Shown one piece after another: positions 36,939 to 46,769 of a DNA stretch of 64,000 bases; position 1 is the first letter of the stretch; every line of letters starts with the position of its first letter. The notes below the pieces were generated by a model. The model did no database searches, was not told where the DNA came from, and saw only the letters and a list, made by a program, of their open reading frames with translations. Origin of the DNA: Microcebus murinus (taxonomy: Eukaryota; Chordata; Mammalia; Primates; Cheirogaleidae); assembly GCF_040939455.1 (NCBI RefSeq), contig NC_134113.1:18338501-18402500 (forward strand), written 5' to 3'. Made by a program: the position numbers and the translations under genes.

Positions 36939-37500
36939 TCCCATCACATTTGGGGCCTCTATGACCTGCAATTCAACATGGGGTTTGTCACCAAGCCTCT
37001 TTAGACTGTCAGCTTTATTGGTGCCATTTTTTTAAAGTTTGTTTTGTTCCCTATGCTAATAAAGCTTGTCTCTGCTTCAATCAAAGCATATCATCTCTTT
37101 CTCTTTTTTTTTCTGTAAGCAAGGCAGCAATCTGTTCTGTTTAAATGCCTCATCATCTTCCCCCTCCCCCTCCCTGTTTCCCGAGATTTTCGAGATTGTT
37201 GACTATTATGTAACAGATGGCCCAACAGACCTCCGACTCTTTGCGGTGTTGGCCAGCTTGGCTCAGAAAAATAGCAGCACTGGAGTTAGTATTCCCAGGC
37301 ATGGGACGCTCATGAATTTTAACTCCTCTGCAACAAAGGAATTCAAAGGGGGTAAGAGCCAATCTATCAGGAGCCGAGGCAATTAAGAGACGTAGGTTGG
37401 CATTCTGCTGCAGAGGATCCCCTTCCCGGGTTCTGCATATTTAGGCTAGATTAGGTCAGCTTGGCTTCCATTCATCTCTGTCTTGCCACAAGGTATCAAA
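36939..37500 (+). other. Unique block; exon-like segment 37186-37351
   Basis: A strong pyrimidine tract (37157-37181) ends in 'cccgag', then 166 bp remain open in one frame from 37186 to 37351 and stop at 'aaaggggGTAAGAG', a near-consensus splice donor. In that frame the segment encodes about 55 residues including 'DYYVTDGPTDLRLFAVLA', which I do not recognise. The opposite strand is also open (37153-37362). It could be a non-coding RNA exon, a conserved non-coding element or a chance pseudo-exon. Nearby 'aacaaagg' and 'caaaggg' are SOX/TCF-like. Confidence 0.25.
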
Positions 37501-38091
37501 ACAATGAGAGGACTCAAAAACAGAAGCCAGTGGGTTTTTAGCATTTAATGACAAATGTGCGTATTGTTGTGTGAGTTCCACGGAGCCATAAGATGAAGCC
37601 ATCTGATCTTTCCAAGGGCAACTTCAGCGACACCCAGGGAAAGGCCAACCGTTCTGGTTTGGGTTTGACTCCCACGGCCCTGGTAGTTAGTACTTCAGCC
37701 ACCTGGAGACTGGGTTTAGAGCTCAGGTTGCTCATAGTTTGGGGATTATATCAGGACTTGGAGATAGACCTACAAAGTAAGGAGATAAGGAGATGGGGTG
37801 GTAGTTATTTGTCTGTGTTTTAACTTGAAAGGTACAGAAATGGTCAAAGAAGAAAATAGCTATTTTTCATAGTCCCATCACTACACAGCTTCTTGTGCAT
37901 ATTTGCTTCTGTCCTATCTTTTAACCCTGTTTACATTTTATGTTAGATTACACATACTATATATGCATTGTCTGCATTGTTTCTTTTAAAAATACAGGCA
38001 CTGCAGACAGCATCACAGACTCTGAGCTCAAGCCCTCCAGTGTGGCCAATGCCATTCCAAGCCCCCTTTGGACCTCAAAGTCAGCCTATAA
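37501..38091. other. Unique DNA, no gene seen
   Basis: No repeat recognised. The opposed frames at 37538-37823 overlap each other and match nothing. Confidence 0.4.
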
Positions 38092-38211
38092 TCACTTCTG
38101 AGTTTTCTGTGTGTTGCTTCTCCCTCCCTCCCTCCCTCCCTTCTTCCCTCCCTCCCTCCCTTCCTTCCTTCCTTCCCTTCACTTCTGAGTTTTCTGTGTG
38201 TTGCCTCTTTT

Positions 38212-38299
<88 letters not shown>
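38092..38299. repeat. Duplicated 26-bp unit with pyrimidine arrays
   Basis: A 26-bp sequence ending 'gagttttctgtgtgttgc' occurs at 38092-38117 and again at 38179-38204. The first is followed by a (CCCT)/(TTCC) array (38118-38178), the second by a (CTTT)n array (38205-38299). Frames rich in Phe-Leu-Ser or Lys-Glu-Arg here come from the repeats. Confidence 0.95.
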
Positions 38300-38629
38300 A
38301 AGACAGATAACACATATAACTTTTCTGGTCACTGGAAATCACCCTTTTGTGCTCTTATTTTGGAGTATAGCTATCTATTTATCAATATTTTAAAATATCG
38401 TCCCCTATCATTTCTATGAGGGTAGGAGAAGAATGGGAATAAATCCATGTGTGCTCAAGCCTTCACCTGAAACATCCAGAACAAAAATTCGGCAGTTATT
38501 TTTTAAATGGTGAATTCAAAAGGCATACTTTCAATTTATTGAATCACATTGTTTTAAAGTGAAAGGAATTTATATGGCATTCTATGTCATTTTCCATGTA
38601 TGAAAATCATGCTTAATAATAATAATTAT
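38300..38629. other. Unique AT-rich DNA
   Basis: No gene or repeat recognised. Confidence 0.45.
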
Positions 38630-38755
38630 CATCTGGTTCAATAATTTACTTTATTGATGAAGAAACTGAGGGCCAGAAAAATGAAGACTTAAGGACATGC
38701 AATGGATTATGGGTAGGACTGGGACTAGAAGCCCTCATTTCCACTTTGGTATTCT
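38630..38755 (-). mobile_element. MIR SINE fragment, inverted
   Basis: 'gatgaagaaactgagggcca' followed by 'gggactagaagccctcattt' is antisense MIR. Confidence 0.6.
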
Positions 38756-38799
38756 TCCTTTGTGTTTTTCTAGCGAAGTATGGTATTCAATTAATTATC

Positions 38800-39130
38800 T
38801 GCTGAGTGCCAGACCCTATGCAGAAAACGAAGTAAGTACCAGGCAAGGGCACTATTCTTATAGAGCTGAAAATCTAGCTGGGTGGGCCAGATGAACTTGC
38901 CTGTCACCACCAGGAACAATAGGGATACATGATTGTGCTAAAGTGTGTGGTGTTGATGGTAAGGGAAATAAGAATCCTAAATGAGTAGAGGATTATCCCC
39001 ATAGAGAAGTTTAAATTTAAGCTGATTCTTGAAAAATAAAATTACAAAAGAATGGCAGAGAATGGGCGGATGCAAGAAAAAGGGCAAGAAAAGGCAAAGT
39101 GGAGAGTGAGCTTGCTTGGAAGGGTCAAAG
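38800..39130 (-). mobile_element. Decayed L2, inverted
   Basis: 'tgctgagtgccagaccctat', 'ttatagagctgaaaatctag', 'agctgattcttgaaaaataa' and 'ggcagagaatgggcggatgc' keep the antisense L2 order. Diverged. Confidence 0.55.
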
Positions 39131-39461
39131 CAAAGGACAGTCTGCCTGGCTCCAGTGTTGTGCTGGAGCATCCACTGAAATTGAAATTGAGGTGAGAAGG
39201 AAAATGATGACCTTGATTTCTCAGAAAGTGCATGGATATTATTTTTTTCTCCCTTGTTTTCTTCCAGGGATTATGTACTTTCCTGAAAAAGAATTTTGAG
39301 TGAGCATCTCAGAAAATGATTTTACCCAGTACCATTCATCCTAATTCTGGCTCAAATTTTTAAGGAGAGGGACAGGAAATAAATATGTCTAATTCATATT
39401 TACATGATAGATGGTCTTTCTTGATACATGGTCTGAAATGTGACTTTATCAATTTGAGAAT
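39131..39461. other. Unique DNA, no gene seen
   Basis: Nothing recognised beyond ordinary sequence. Confidence 0.4.
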
Positions 39462-39765
39462 TCACCATCACCACCACCATCACCAATAACAACATCATCC
39501 ACCATGAACAGCATCACCCACCAAAAACGTCACCCCCACTACCATCACTATTAAAAACATTATCCCCACCACCATTACTCCAGTACCATCACCACCAAAA
39601 CCAAATCATGCCCCACCACCATCAACATCACCACCACCAACATCACCCCTACCCAGCAACAATATCACCCCTCAACAGCAGCATCACCATTCAACATTAC
39701 TCCACCATCAAAAACAATATTATCACCACCATCAGCAGCAACAACAATACCTGTCACCATAAACC
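39462..39765. repeat. CAT/CAC-rich imperfect triplet minisatellite
   Basis: About 300 bp of interspersed CAC, CAT, ACA and ATC units, almost free of G on the plus strand. The 60-codon His/Asn frame at 39608-39790 is a by-product of composition. Confidence 0.9.
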
Positions 39766-40221
39766 TAGCCAAGTGGCTATAACTGTCTGATTTTCTGAGG
39801 AAATATCTTTAAATGGAAGTCTTTCTGGATTCTCTTCACTGGAAAAATAAGATTTAGAATGAGCAAAAATAGTTCAGATAATTCAAAGAATCTTGGAAAT
39901 TCAAAGATATATGGGGCTTTAAACTACAGATGACTTCATTAAAACCATCAATGGGGAAAATCTGACAAGCTATACTGTATGAAGGTAAATTGATACTTTT
40001 CAGATTGCGATTTTTGATTGGAATACAGTTAGGGGCTAAAAAAGCAAGAACGTTAAAGACAATTTTGCTTAGAGAAATGTTGTAAATTTATAACTTTTAA
40101 GAAGCGAAAAGCCAGGACTGATCATGCATTTTTGTATGTATTTTCTAAGAATTCACAATCCTTCTCTTCCTCTGTGAATTTTCAAGGACATCAAATAATC
40201 CACCAATACCTTGCAATTATT
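39766..40221. other. Unique AT-rich DNA
   Basis: No gene or repeat recognised. Forms the left flank of an L1. Confidence 0.45.
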
Positions 40222-41031
40222 TCTTTTTTTTTTAATGCTCTCTCTCTTTTTTTAATTTCAGCATATTACAAGAGTACAAATGTTTAGGTTACATATATTG
40301 CCTTTGCCCCACCTGAGTCAGAGCCTTAAGCATGTCCATCCTCCAGATGGTGCATACCATGCCCATTAGGTTTGTATATATCCATCCCCTTCTCCCCCCT
40401 CCCACCTGCCCAACACTCGATGAATGTTATTACTATATGTGCACTTAAGTATTGCTCAGTTAATATCAATTTGATGATGAGTGCATGTGGTGCTTGTTTA
40501 TCCATTCTTGGGACACTTCACTTAGGAGAACGAGCTTCAGCTCATTCCGGGATAATACAAGAGGTGCTAGATCCCCATTGTTTTTGTGGCTGAGTAGAAC
40601 TCCATGGTATATACCAAATGTGGTATACTACATTTTAATAATCCACTCATGTATTGATGGGCACTTGAGTTGTTTCCACATCTTTGTAATTGTGAATTGT
40701 GCTGCTATAAACATTCTAGTGCAAATGTCTTTTTTATAGAATGTCTTTTTTCCTTTAGGTAGATGCCCAGTAATGGGATTGCTGGATCAAATGGTACTTC
40801 CACTTGTAGTTCTTTGAGATATCTCCATATTACTTTCCACAGAGGTTGTGCTAGTTTGCCATTCCACCAGCAGTGTATGAGTGTTCCTATCTCTCCACAT
40901 CCACGCCAACATTTATTGTTTTGGGACTTTTCAATAAAGGCGATTCTCACAGGAGATAAGCGATATCTCACTGTGGTTTTGATATGCATTTTCCCGATGA
41001 CTAGAGATGTTGAGCATTTTTTTTGTTTCAT
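40222..41031 (-). mobile_element. Young L1, 3' segment of a 5'-inverted copy
   Basis: T-rich start, 'atttcagcatattacaagag', then the 3' UTR and end of ORF2 in antisense, ending near 'gatgttgagcattttttttg'. Together with the following plus-strand part it makes one insertion whose 5' portion is inverted. Confidence 0.9.
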
Positions 41032-41795
41032 ATAGAACCAGAGAAGACCCCGTATAGCAAAAGCAATCTAAAGCAAAAAGATTAAATTGGGAGGCATCAG
41101 ATTTCAAACTATACTACAAAGATGTAGTAACTAAAACACCATGGTATTGGCACAAGAACAGAGACACAGACTGCGGGAACAGAATTGAGAACCCAGATAT
41201 AAAACCATCCTCATATAGCCATCTAATCTTTCACAAAGCAGACAAAAACATAGACTGAGGAAAAGAATCTTTATTCAATAAATGGTGCTGGGAAAATTGG
41301 ACAGGCACATGTAGAAGACTGAAACAGGATCCGCACCTTTCCTTCTCACAAAAGTCAGCTCACTGTGGATGATCGACTTAAGCCTAAGGCATGAAGCTCT
41401 AAGAATTCTAGAATAAAACATTGGAAAAACTCTTATACATTGGCCTAAGAAAAGAATTTATGAAGAAGATTCCAAAGGCAATCATGGCAACAACAAAAAT
41501 AAATAAATGAGACCTGATCAAATTCAAAAGCTTCTGCACAGCCAAGGAAACTATCATGAGAGCTAACAGACAACCTGCAGAATGGGAGAAAACATTTGCA
41601 AGCTACATATCTGATAAAGGGCTGATAACTAGAATCTATATAGAACTCAGGAAAATCAGCAAGAAAAAAATCAAACAACCCTATCAAAAAGTGGGCAAAG
41701 GACATGAACAGAAACTTTTCAAAAGAAGGTAAACTAATGGCCAGCAAACATGAAAAAATGGTCAACATCTCTAATCATCAGGGAAATGCAAGATA
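41032..41795 (+). mobile_element. Young L1, inverted 5' segment
   Basis: Sense L1 ORF2 from 'agaaccagagaagacccc' through 'ttccacaaag'-type and 'gggctgataactagaatc' sequence to 'catcagggaaatgca'. Its end overlaps by about 35 bp the L1 position where the antisense segment begins, the pattern expected of twin priming. No target duplication was found. Confidence 0.88.
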
Positions 41796-42057
41796 AGTGT
41801 TCTTCTATAACCCAAACACCAAGTCCAGAGCCCCGCATGACTGAAATCCTGTTCATACTGCTATCTATGTGGATAGCTAGAATAAAAAAAGCTATAATTT
41901 TTGTAAAACTCATCACTGTATTCTTGATTTTAATCTAGTCACACTTCACAAGAATTTCTGAATGCTGTGGGTAGAATTGGAAGAGACTCTTCTTTGTTCA
42001 CAAAAGCAAGCCTGGGTCTTTGAACTAACTTTTGGAGATAAATATATATGTTCTTAA
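41796..42057. other. Unique DNA
   Basis: No gene or repeat recognised. Confidence 0.4.
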
Positions 42058-42200
42058 ATGAACACTTATGTGTCAACCACTACATTAAATCTTTTACATG
42101 TACTAAATACCTTATCATCTTATTAAATTCTCAAAACAACTCCGGAAAGTAGGTAATGATATCTCACTTTTATAGATGGGTACCAAGACCAGAACCACTT
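42058..42200 (-). mobile_element. MIR SINE, inverted
   Basis: 'gaacacttatgtgtcaacca', 'aaattctcaaaacaactccg' and 'cttttatagatgggtaccaa' in antisense MIR order. Confidence 0.7.
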
Positions 42201-43162
42201 GTGAATAAATGACTAATTTCTCTATATCCTCTAAATAGAAATAACATTTACAATGATTTTACTTTGGTGCCCATGCAATTTTCTGAGATGTTCTTTTGAC
42301 TTTATGTGAGATAAGAAATAAAATAGCTTAGAATTCTAAACTTCCAGTAAATAGAGGCTTTGCTAAGCTGTAATTGGGATAAGGAGAATGGCAAATGCTC
42401 TCATAATATCATGTTGAAACTGCAACTAGAACACACAAAAATCTCCAGATTTTTTTATGGTCACAATAAAAAATAATCCAATGATTAGGGTTCCAATCTC
42501 AGTTCCACAATTTGCATTATTCTGAGAGCATTTGCCCCACGGCAGTTTAGCAGTGAATAAGAGCATGAGAGATTAATTTAGAGATTAACATAAAGACTTT
42601 ATTCCTTTTTTGGGAGATGCTAGATTACCAAGTTACCAATCAAAACCAAAAGACACTATCATAGTAGTTTTAGTTCTTGGGCTTTGTCAGTGAAACTGAA
42701 GTTCAATGTTCAATTTGTTATAGACCAAGACCAAGTCCACTGAGATACAATTATGCCAGAAAGCAATCACTCGTTAGATGTTCAGGGTGCCTTTTTTTGC
42801 ATGGCTTGCAAGTTTTCTTGCTTGCCCTGGTAAACACTGAGTCATTTCCATGAATCCTATATCTGATTGGTAAGTGGCCGGAGCCTCTGTCCCAGGGTGG
42901 ACATGTCTCTTTTGGGCATAGCAGACAAAATCAAGGACACATTTGAGAGTGAGGTCCAGACCTTCTGTCCTCAGCAGCACTGATTCTGATTTGTTGTGGC
43001 TTAATATAACAATATTGCATTGTGCTTTCCCATTTAAAAAGCACATTTATCTCCCAGTCTCCTCCTGTTTACATGCAAGAAGACAAATACACAAAGAAAC
43101 CAGGGGCACAGAGAAGGTAACTGACATGCTCAGGTGACATGAGTAGAAGAATTAAAAGAGTT
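42201..43162. other. Unique DNA with a 147-bp inverted-repeat-bounded block
   Basis: 14-bp perfect inverted repeats 'ggcaaatgctctca' (42390-42403) and its complement (42523-42536) bound AT-rich sequence. Elsewhere ordinary single-copy-looking DNA. No gene. Confidence 0.5.
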
Positions 43163-43345
43163 TATATTTGTGGCTCTCACACTTTGGTGTGCATCAGAGT
43201 CACCTGGAGGGCTTGTGTGCTGGGCTTCCACACCCTAGTGTGTGTAAGTCAGCAGGTCTAAGGTGGGGCCCGAGAACTTGCATTTTTCACAAATCCCCAG
43301 GAAATATTGAAGCAACCACCCCTTGAGGACCATCGGATCAGGAGG
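43163..43345 (+). mobile_element. MER5A-like hAT-Charlie DNA transposon relic
   Basis: 'ttggtgtgcatcagagtcac', 'ctggagggcttgtgtgctgg', 'gtggggcccgagaacttgc' and 'ccttgaggaccatcgg' follow the MER5A layout. Non-autonomous, no transposase. Confidence 0.9.
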
Positions 43346-43895
43346 CAGGCTTTCTGAGTCCTAACCTGGAGCCCTTCTCTCTAGGCCACACTTCCCATGC
43401 ACCACAAATGGCCACAGCTTCCACAGGCTTCCTTCCCCCGTCGTTTAAATTTAATCTCTCTTTAAAATGTAAAACATAAAGTTTTATTTGAACATTTTAA
43501 ACCTTTACAACTGAATTCATTCCACCTTGTCAAAACATTTTACCAAAAATGGAAAACATTTTTTCCCCCACGAGGAGGGAAAAAAACGATCACCAAACAT
43601 GATATTAAAGGCTATTTAAAGAAAAACTAAGATTTAACAAGAAAATTTAAACTGTTGAGTGTAGCGTAGCATTCATGTAAATGGCTCCATTTGCCCAAAA
43701 GAGACATACAGACACAATAAATGTGCAATCTGCTTGCAATTGGTGTGTCCATACCCTGAATCCTATATAACTATTGACAAAATGAAGCATCTGAGACGTG
43801 TATGTGAAGAACTTCACAGGATCTAGGAAAAGCACATTATTTACACTTAAAAATGCATTAGCATATTCCAAATATCCAATACCCAATTTAATCCA
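43346..43895. other. Unique AT-rich DNA
   Basis: No gene or repeat recognised. The minus-strand frame at 43647-43886 (79 codons) matches nothing known. Confidence 0.4.
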
Positions 43896-44092
43896 GGGTC
43901 TCTCAACCTCAGCTGTATTGACATTTTGGGGTGGATAATTCTTTATTGTTGGGGGTCAGGGGTTATTCAGTTCATTGTAGGATGTAAAGTAACACCAAGG
44001 ACCTCTACCTACTAGATGCCAGTAGCACCCCTTTATTAATAACAACCAAAATTGTCTCCAGACTTGGCCGAATGTTGAGAATCAAGGCTTTA
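43896..44092 (+). mobile_element. Non-autonomous hAT-like MER element
   Basis: 'tctcaacctcagctgtattg', 'acattttggggtggataatt', 'tagatgccagtagcacccct' and 'aaaattgtctccagacttgg' match a common mammalian MER DNA element that starts and ends with 'ggt(t)ctcaacc'-type inverted ends. Family name uncertain. Confidence 0.82.
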
Positions 44093-44614
44093 GGAAAAAG
44101 GGACTCAAATTAGCTGAGTCCCTACTACCATGATGGATGGTGCATGGGGCATGGAAGATAACCAGGTTATTTAATTTAATGTTGATTGAGAGATGCTGGG
44201 GAAACTTTAACCCCCAAACACTCTCTTTTCATGATTGCTATACCTGAAATCCCACTAAATATTTGTTTTCCTTTGGACTAAAACCTGCCTGTTTGTTTCC
44301 ATGAAATTTGTTAAAGGTGCGAGGACTTTGGAAGTGTTAACACACTATGACTCAAACCTCCTTTGAGTTCAGTTTAAGGATACCAGATAAGAGGCAGGGA
44401 GGCAGGGACAAGGGTGTCCAAGTTTAGGGAGGAAGAGAAGGTAAAAAGTGCTGAACAAATTTCACCATCTCCATGATTTTTCCAATCTCTCTCCAAACAA
44501 AAATGACAAGTCAAGCTGAATTCACCAAATGTGGCTATCTAAATATACCAGATGATCACAAACCTGCTATTTCACAGCCTTGAAACTCTACAGGTTCCAC
44601 ATCTCTTTCTTGTT
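44093..44614. other. Unique DNA
   Basis: No gene or repeat recognised. Confidence 0.4.
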
Positions 44615-45050
44615 GTTTATTCATTCATTCATTGAACAAACACCTACTGAATGAGATGACATGACCAGTAAATGAGGAGGCAATCCGAAGTAAGCCAGCA
44701 GATACGGTACTGTGTGGTGAGTTCTATGGTAGAAGGATGCAGTGGGTGTTATGGGATCACAGAAGAGAAATATCAACTGAGCAGATCTGGGAGGGCTTCC
44801 TAGAGGAGGTGTTAGCTGAGCTGGATAGGTGTTAGTGAACCAAATGAGGATAATCCCAGCAGAGGAGCAATGGTGAACTTGGAATTTCAGAGAGATGTGA
44901 AGTTAGAGCTGCAGAGACCTGGTCAAGAAGTCTGTAACATGCCAAGTTAAGGATTTAGTTTGTATTTCATCCAGCGTCTTTGGGGAATTAATGAAGTATT
45001 TAACTCAAGGAATAACCTGAGCACCAATCAAAATGAATGAGATAAAAGTT
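44615..45050 (-). mobile_element. L2 LINE 3' part, inverted
   Basis: 'ttcattcattcattgaacaa' through 'gggagggcttcctagaggag' and 'agagacctggtcaagaagtc' to 'caaggaataacctgagcac' fits antisense L2. Confidence 0.72.
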
Positions 45051-46769
45051 AGTGTAGAAAGAAACAGAAGCCATTCCTAAGCTAAATTCCCAATTGTCCT
45101 AAGCTACTTGCCTCATAACAGTTACCCCTTTCCCTCCATGTCCCAAGACTCCATCTGCCCAAAACACCATGTGCTGGCTTTATCCGGGCCAGCCTTCCCA
45201 CCTAGCCTACATCTGCAGCCTAGAAAACATGCTTCTCTTACTTTTGCACACAACTGCGGGGATCATACTAATTAAGTGTTAATGAAAATTTAAGTTGGGT
45301 ATCATTTATAAAGGGATGACAATAAGCTTATTTCAGTTAATTTGATAGGCAGATAAGACCACGGTCTAAAACTCATCAGGTTTCCATCAGACGTTGGAAC
45401 TATTCTGGAACTGCCAAATCTTTCCATGAAGTATCTGACTACATATAGACAAGATGGGACTTGCTCATATCATTGCAGGTTTTCTGCCTCTGTGAGAATA
45501 TATTAAAACAAGTAGAAAGCATTTCAAGTGCTGACTTACCATGCTGTTTTTTTTCCTGCATTGTGATAATATAGGTAAGTTTTGTAATTGCTCAGGCTAA
45601 GAGGGTCATAACTCTTAAAATTCTGTGTGAATTCTCAGCATGATGCAAGTTGTTCTAAAGTGTGCTTTGAGTTGGCATTGGGGGTGAGAGACCACCAGAG
45701 CAGTGAGATGGTATGGTAACATGAGTTCACCTAATGCCTTCTTTGTATGCCCTCAAACAACACGTGGACCTGCCATGAAATACTCAAAAGGAATGCAATG
45801 CTTTTGAATCTGTTTTGCATTTCTCAAGGACAATTTTTACATGACATCATTACTTTTCTTAAGAGATCCTGTTTCTGGTGAATCTTTGAACTTCTTCATG
45901 TATGCCTTGAACATATGTAGTAAGCACTCAACAAATATATGTTGAATCAATGAATACTAATGAGTGGTAATGTGATACAAACTTCCACATAAGACTAAAA
46001 TAGAAGACATAAAAGAGGTTGTTGTTGTAACAAACAAATTTGTGGGAATTCCAACTATATTTTTTTTTTTGCAGAAGTGAAATTTACAGTCATCATTGCC
46101 TTCATAAAATGAATATCACCACCAGACAGGAGAAAATAGAAGTTAGAAAAAGTTTTGAAATACGTAAGTGAATAGTCACATATAATCAAAGAGAACAAGT
46201 GATTTTTTTAACATTTCAATTAATTTTAATGTATTACTTTTGTTATGTATTGCTGTTGGAATTGGTTTAAAGGGAAATCAAAGGTAAAAAACAAACTAGT
46301 AGATGGAATAAATAAATAAGACTCCAAACCAGGTCTTACTGTTATGCCAGTGATTCGGTGAGCTCTGAGTTTCCTGGCAGACAAAGCAAATAGGCTTTTG
46401 ATTAAAAAAGTAAGAAGTGCTTAGTACTGTCCAGCGCTTTCAGCCGTTGTTTGTCTGAGGATGTGGGTATCATGACTTTTAACAATGACCAAGTAGCCCA
46501 TCTAGTGTCACTCACCTAAAACATGTGTGCTACAAATGACTGACAATTAGTGCTTCTAGGATATCAGCACTGTTGGTAAATAAAACCCCTGGCAAATCTC
46601 GCCTTTCAAATGCACAAACCAAGTTTAAAATGTAGCAAGTTATTCTTTTCCTGTAATCCAGAAGCATTTTGAAAATAGATAATAAGGGCGTGGATGATTG
46701 TTTATGTTGTAACTCATAAAGATTTTCAGTTATTTTATTCAGTGTGTGCATTAGCCAGAAACTTTGTAT
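45051..46769. other. Mostly unique DNA with one L2 tail
   Basis: An L2 3' tail lies at about 45860-45955 on the plus strand ('gtaagcactcaacaaatata' then 'tgttgaatcaatgaa'). The rest shows no gene. The 118-codon minus-strand frame 46530-46886 overlaps the start of the L1M tail. Confidence 0.5.

Noticed and set aside
38081..38419. Open frames of Phe-Leu-Ser or Lys-Glu-Arg repeats
   Set aside because: They are translations of CTTT and CCCT arrays.
39462..39765. CRISPR-like or His-rich coding array
   Set aside because: Units are irregular triplets without constant repeats and spacers, and the genome is mammalian. A simple minisatellite explains it.
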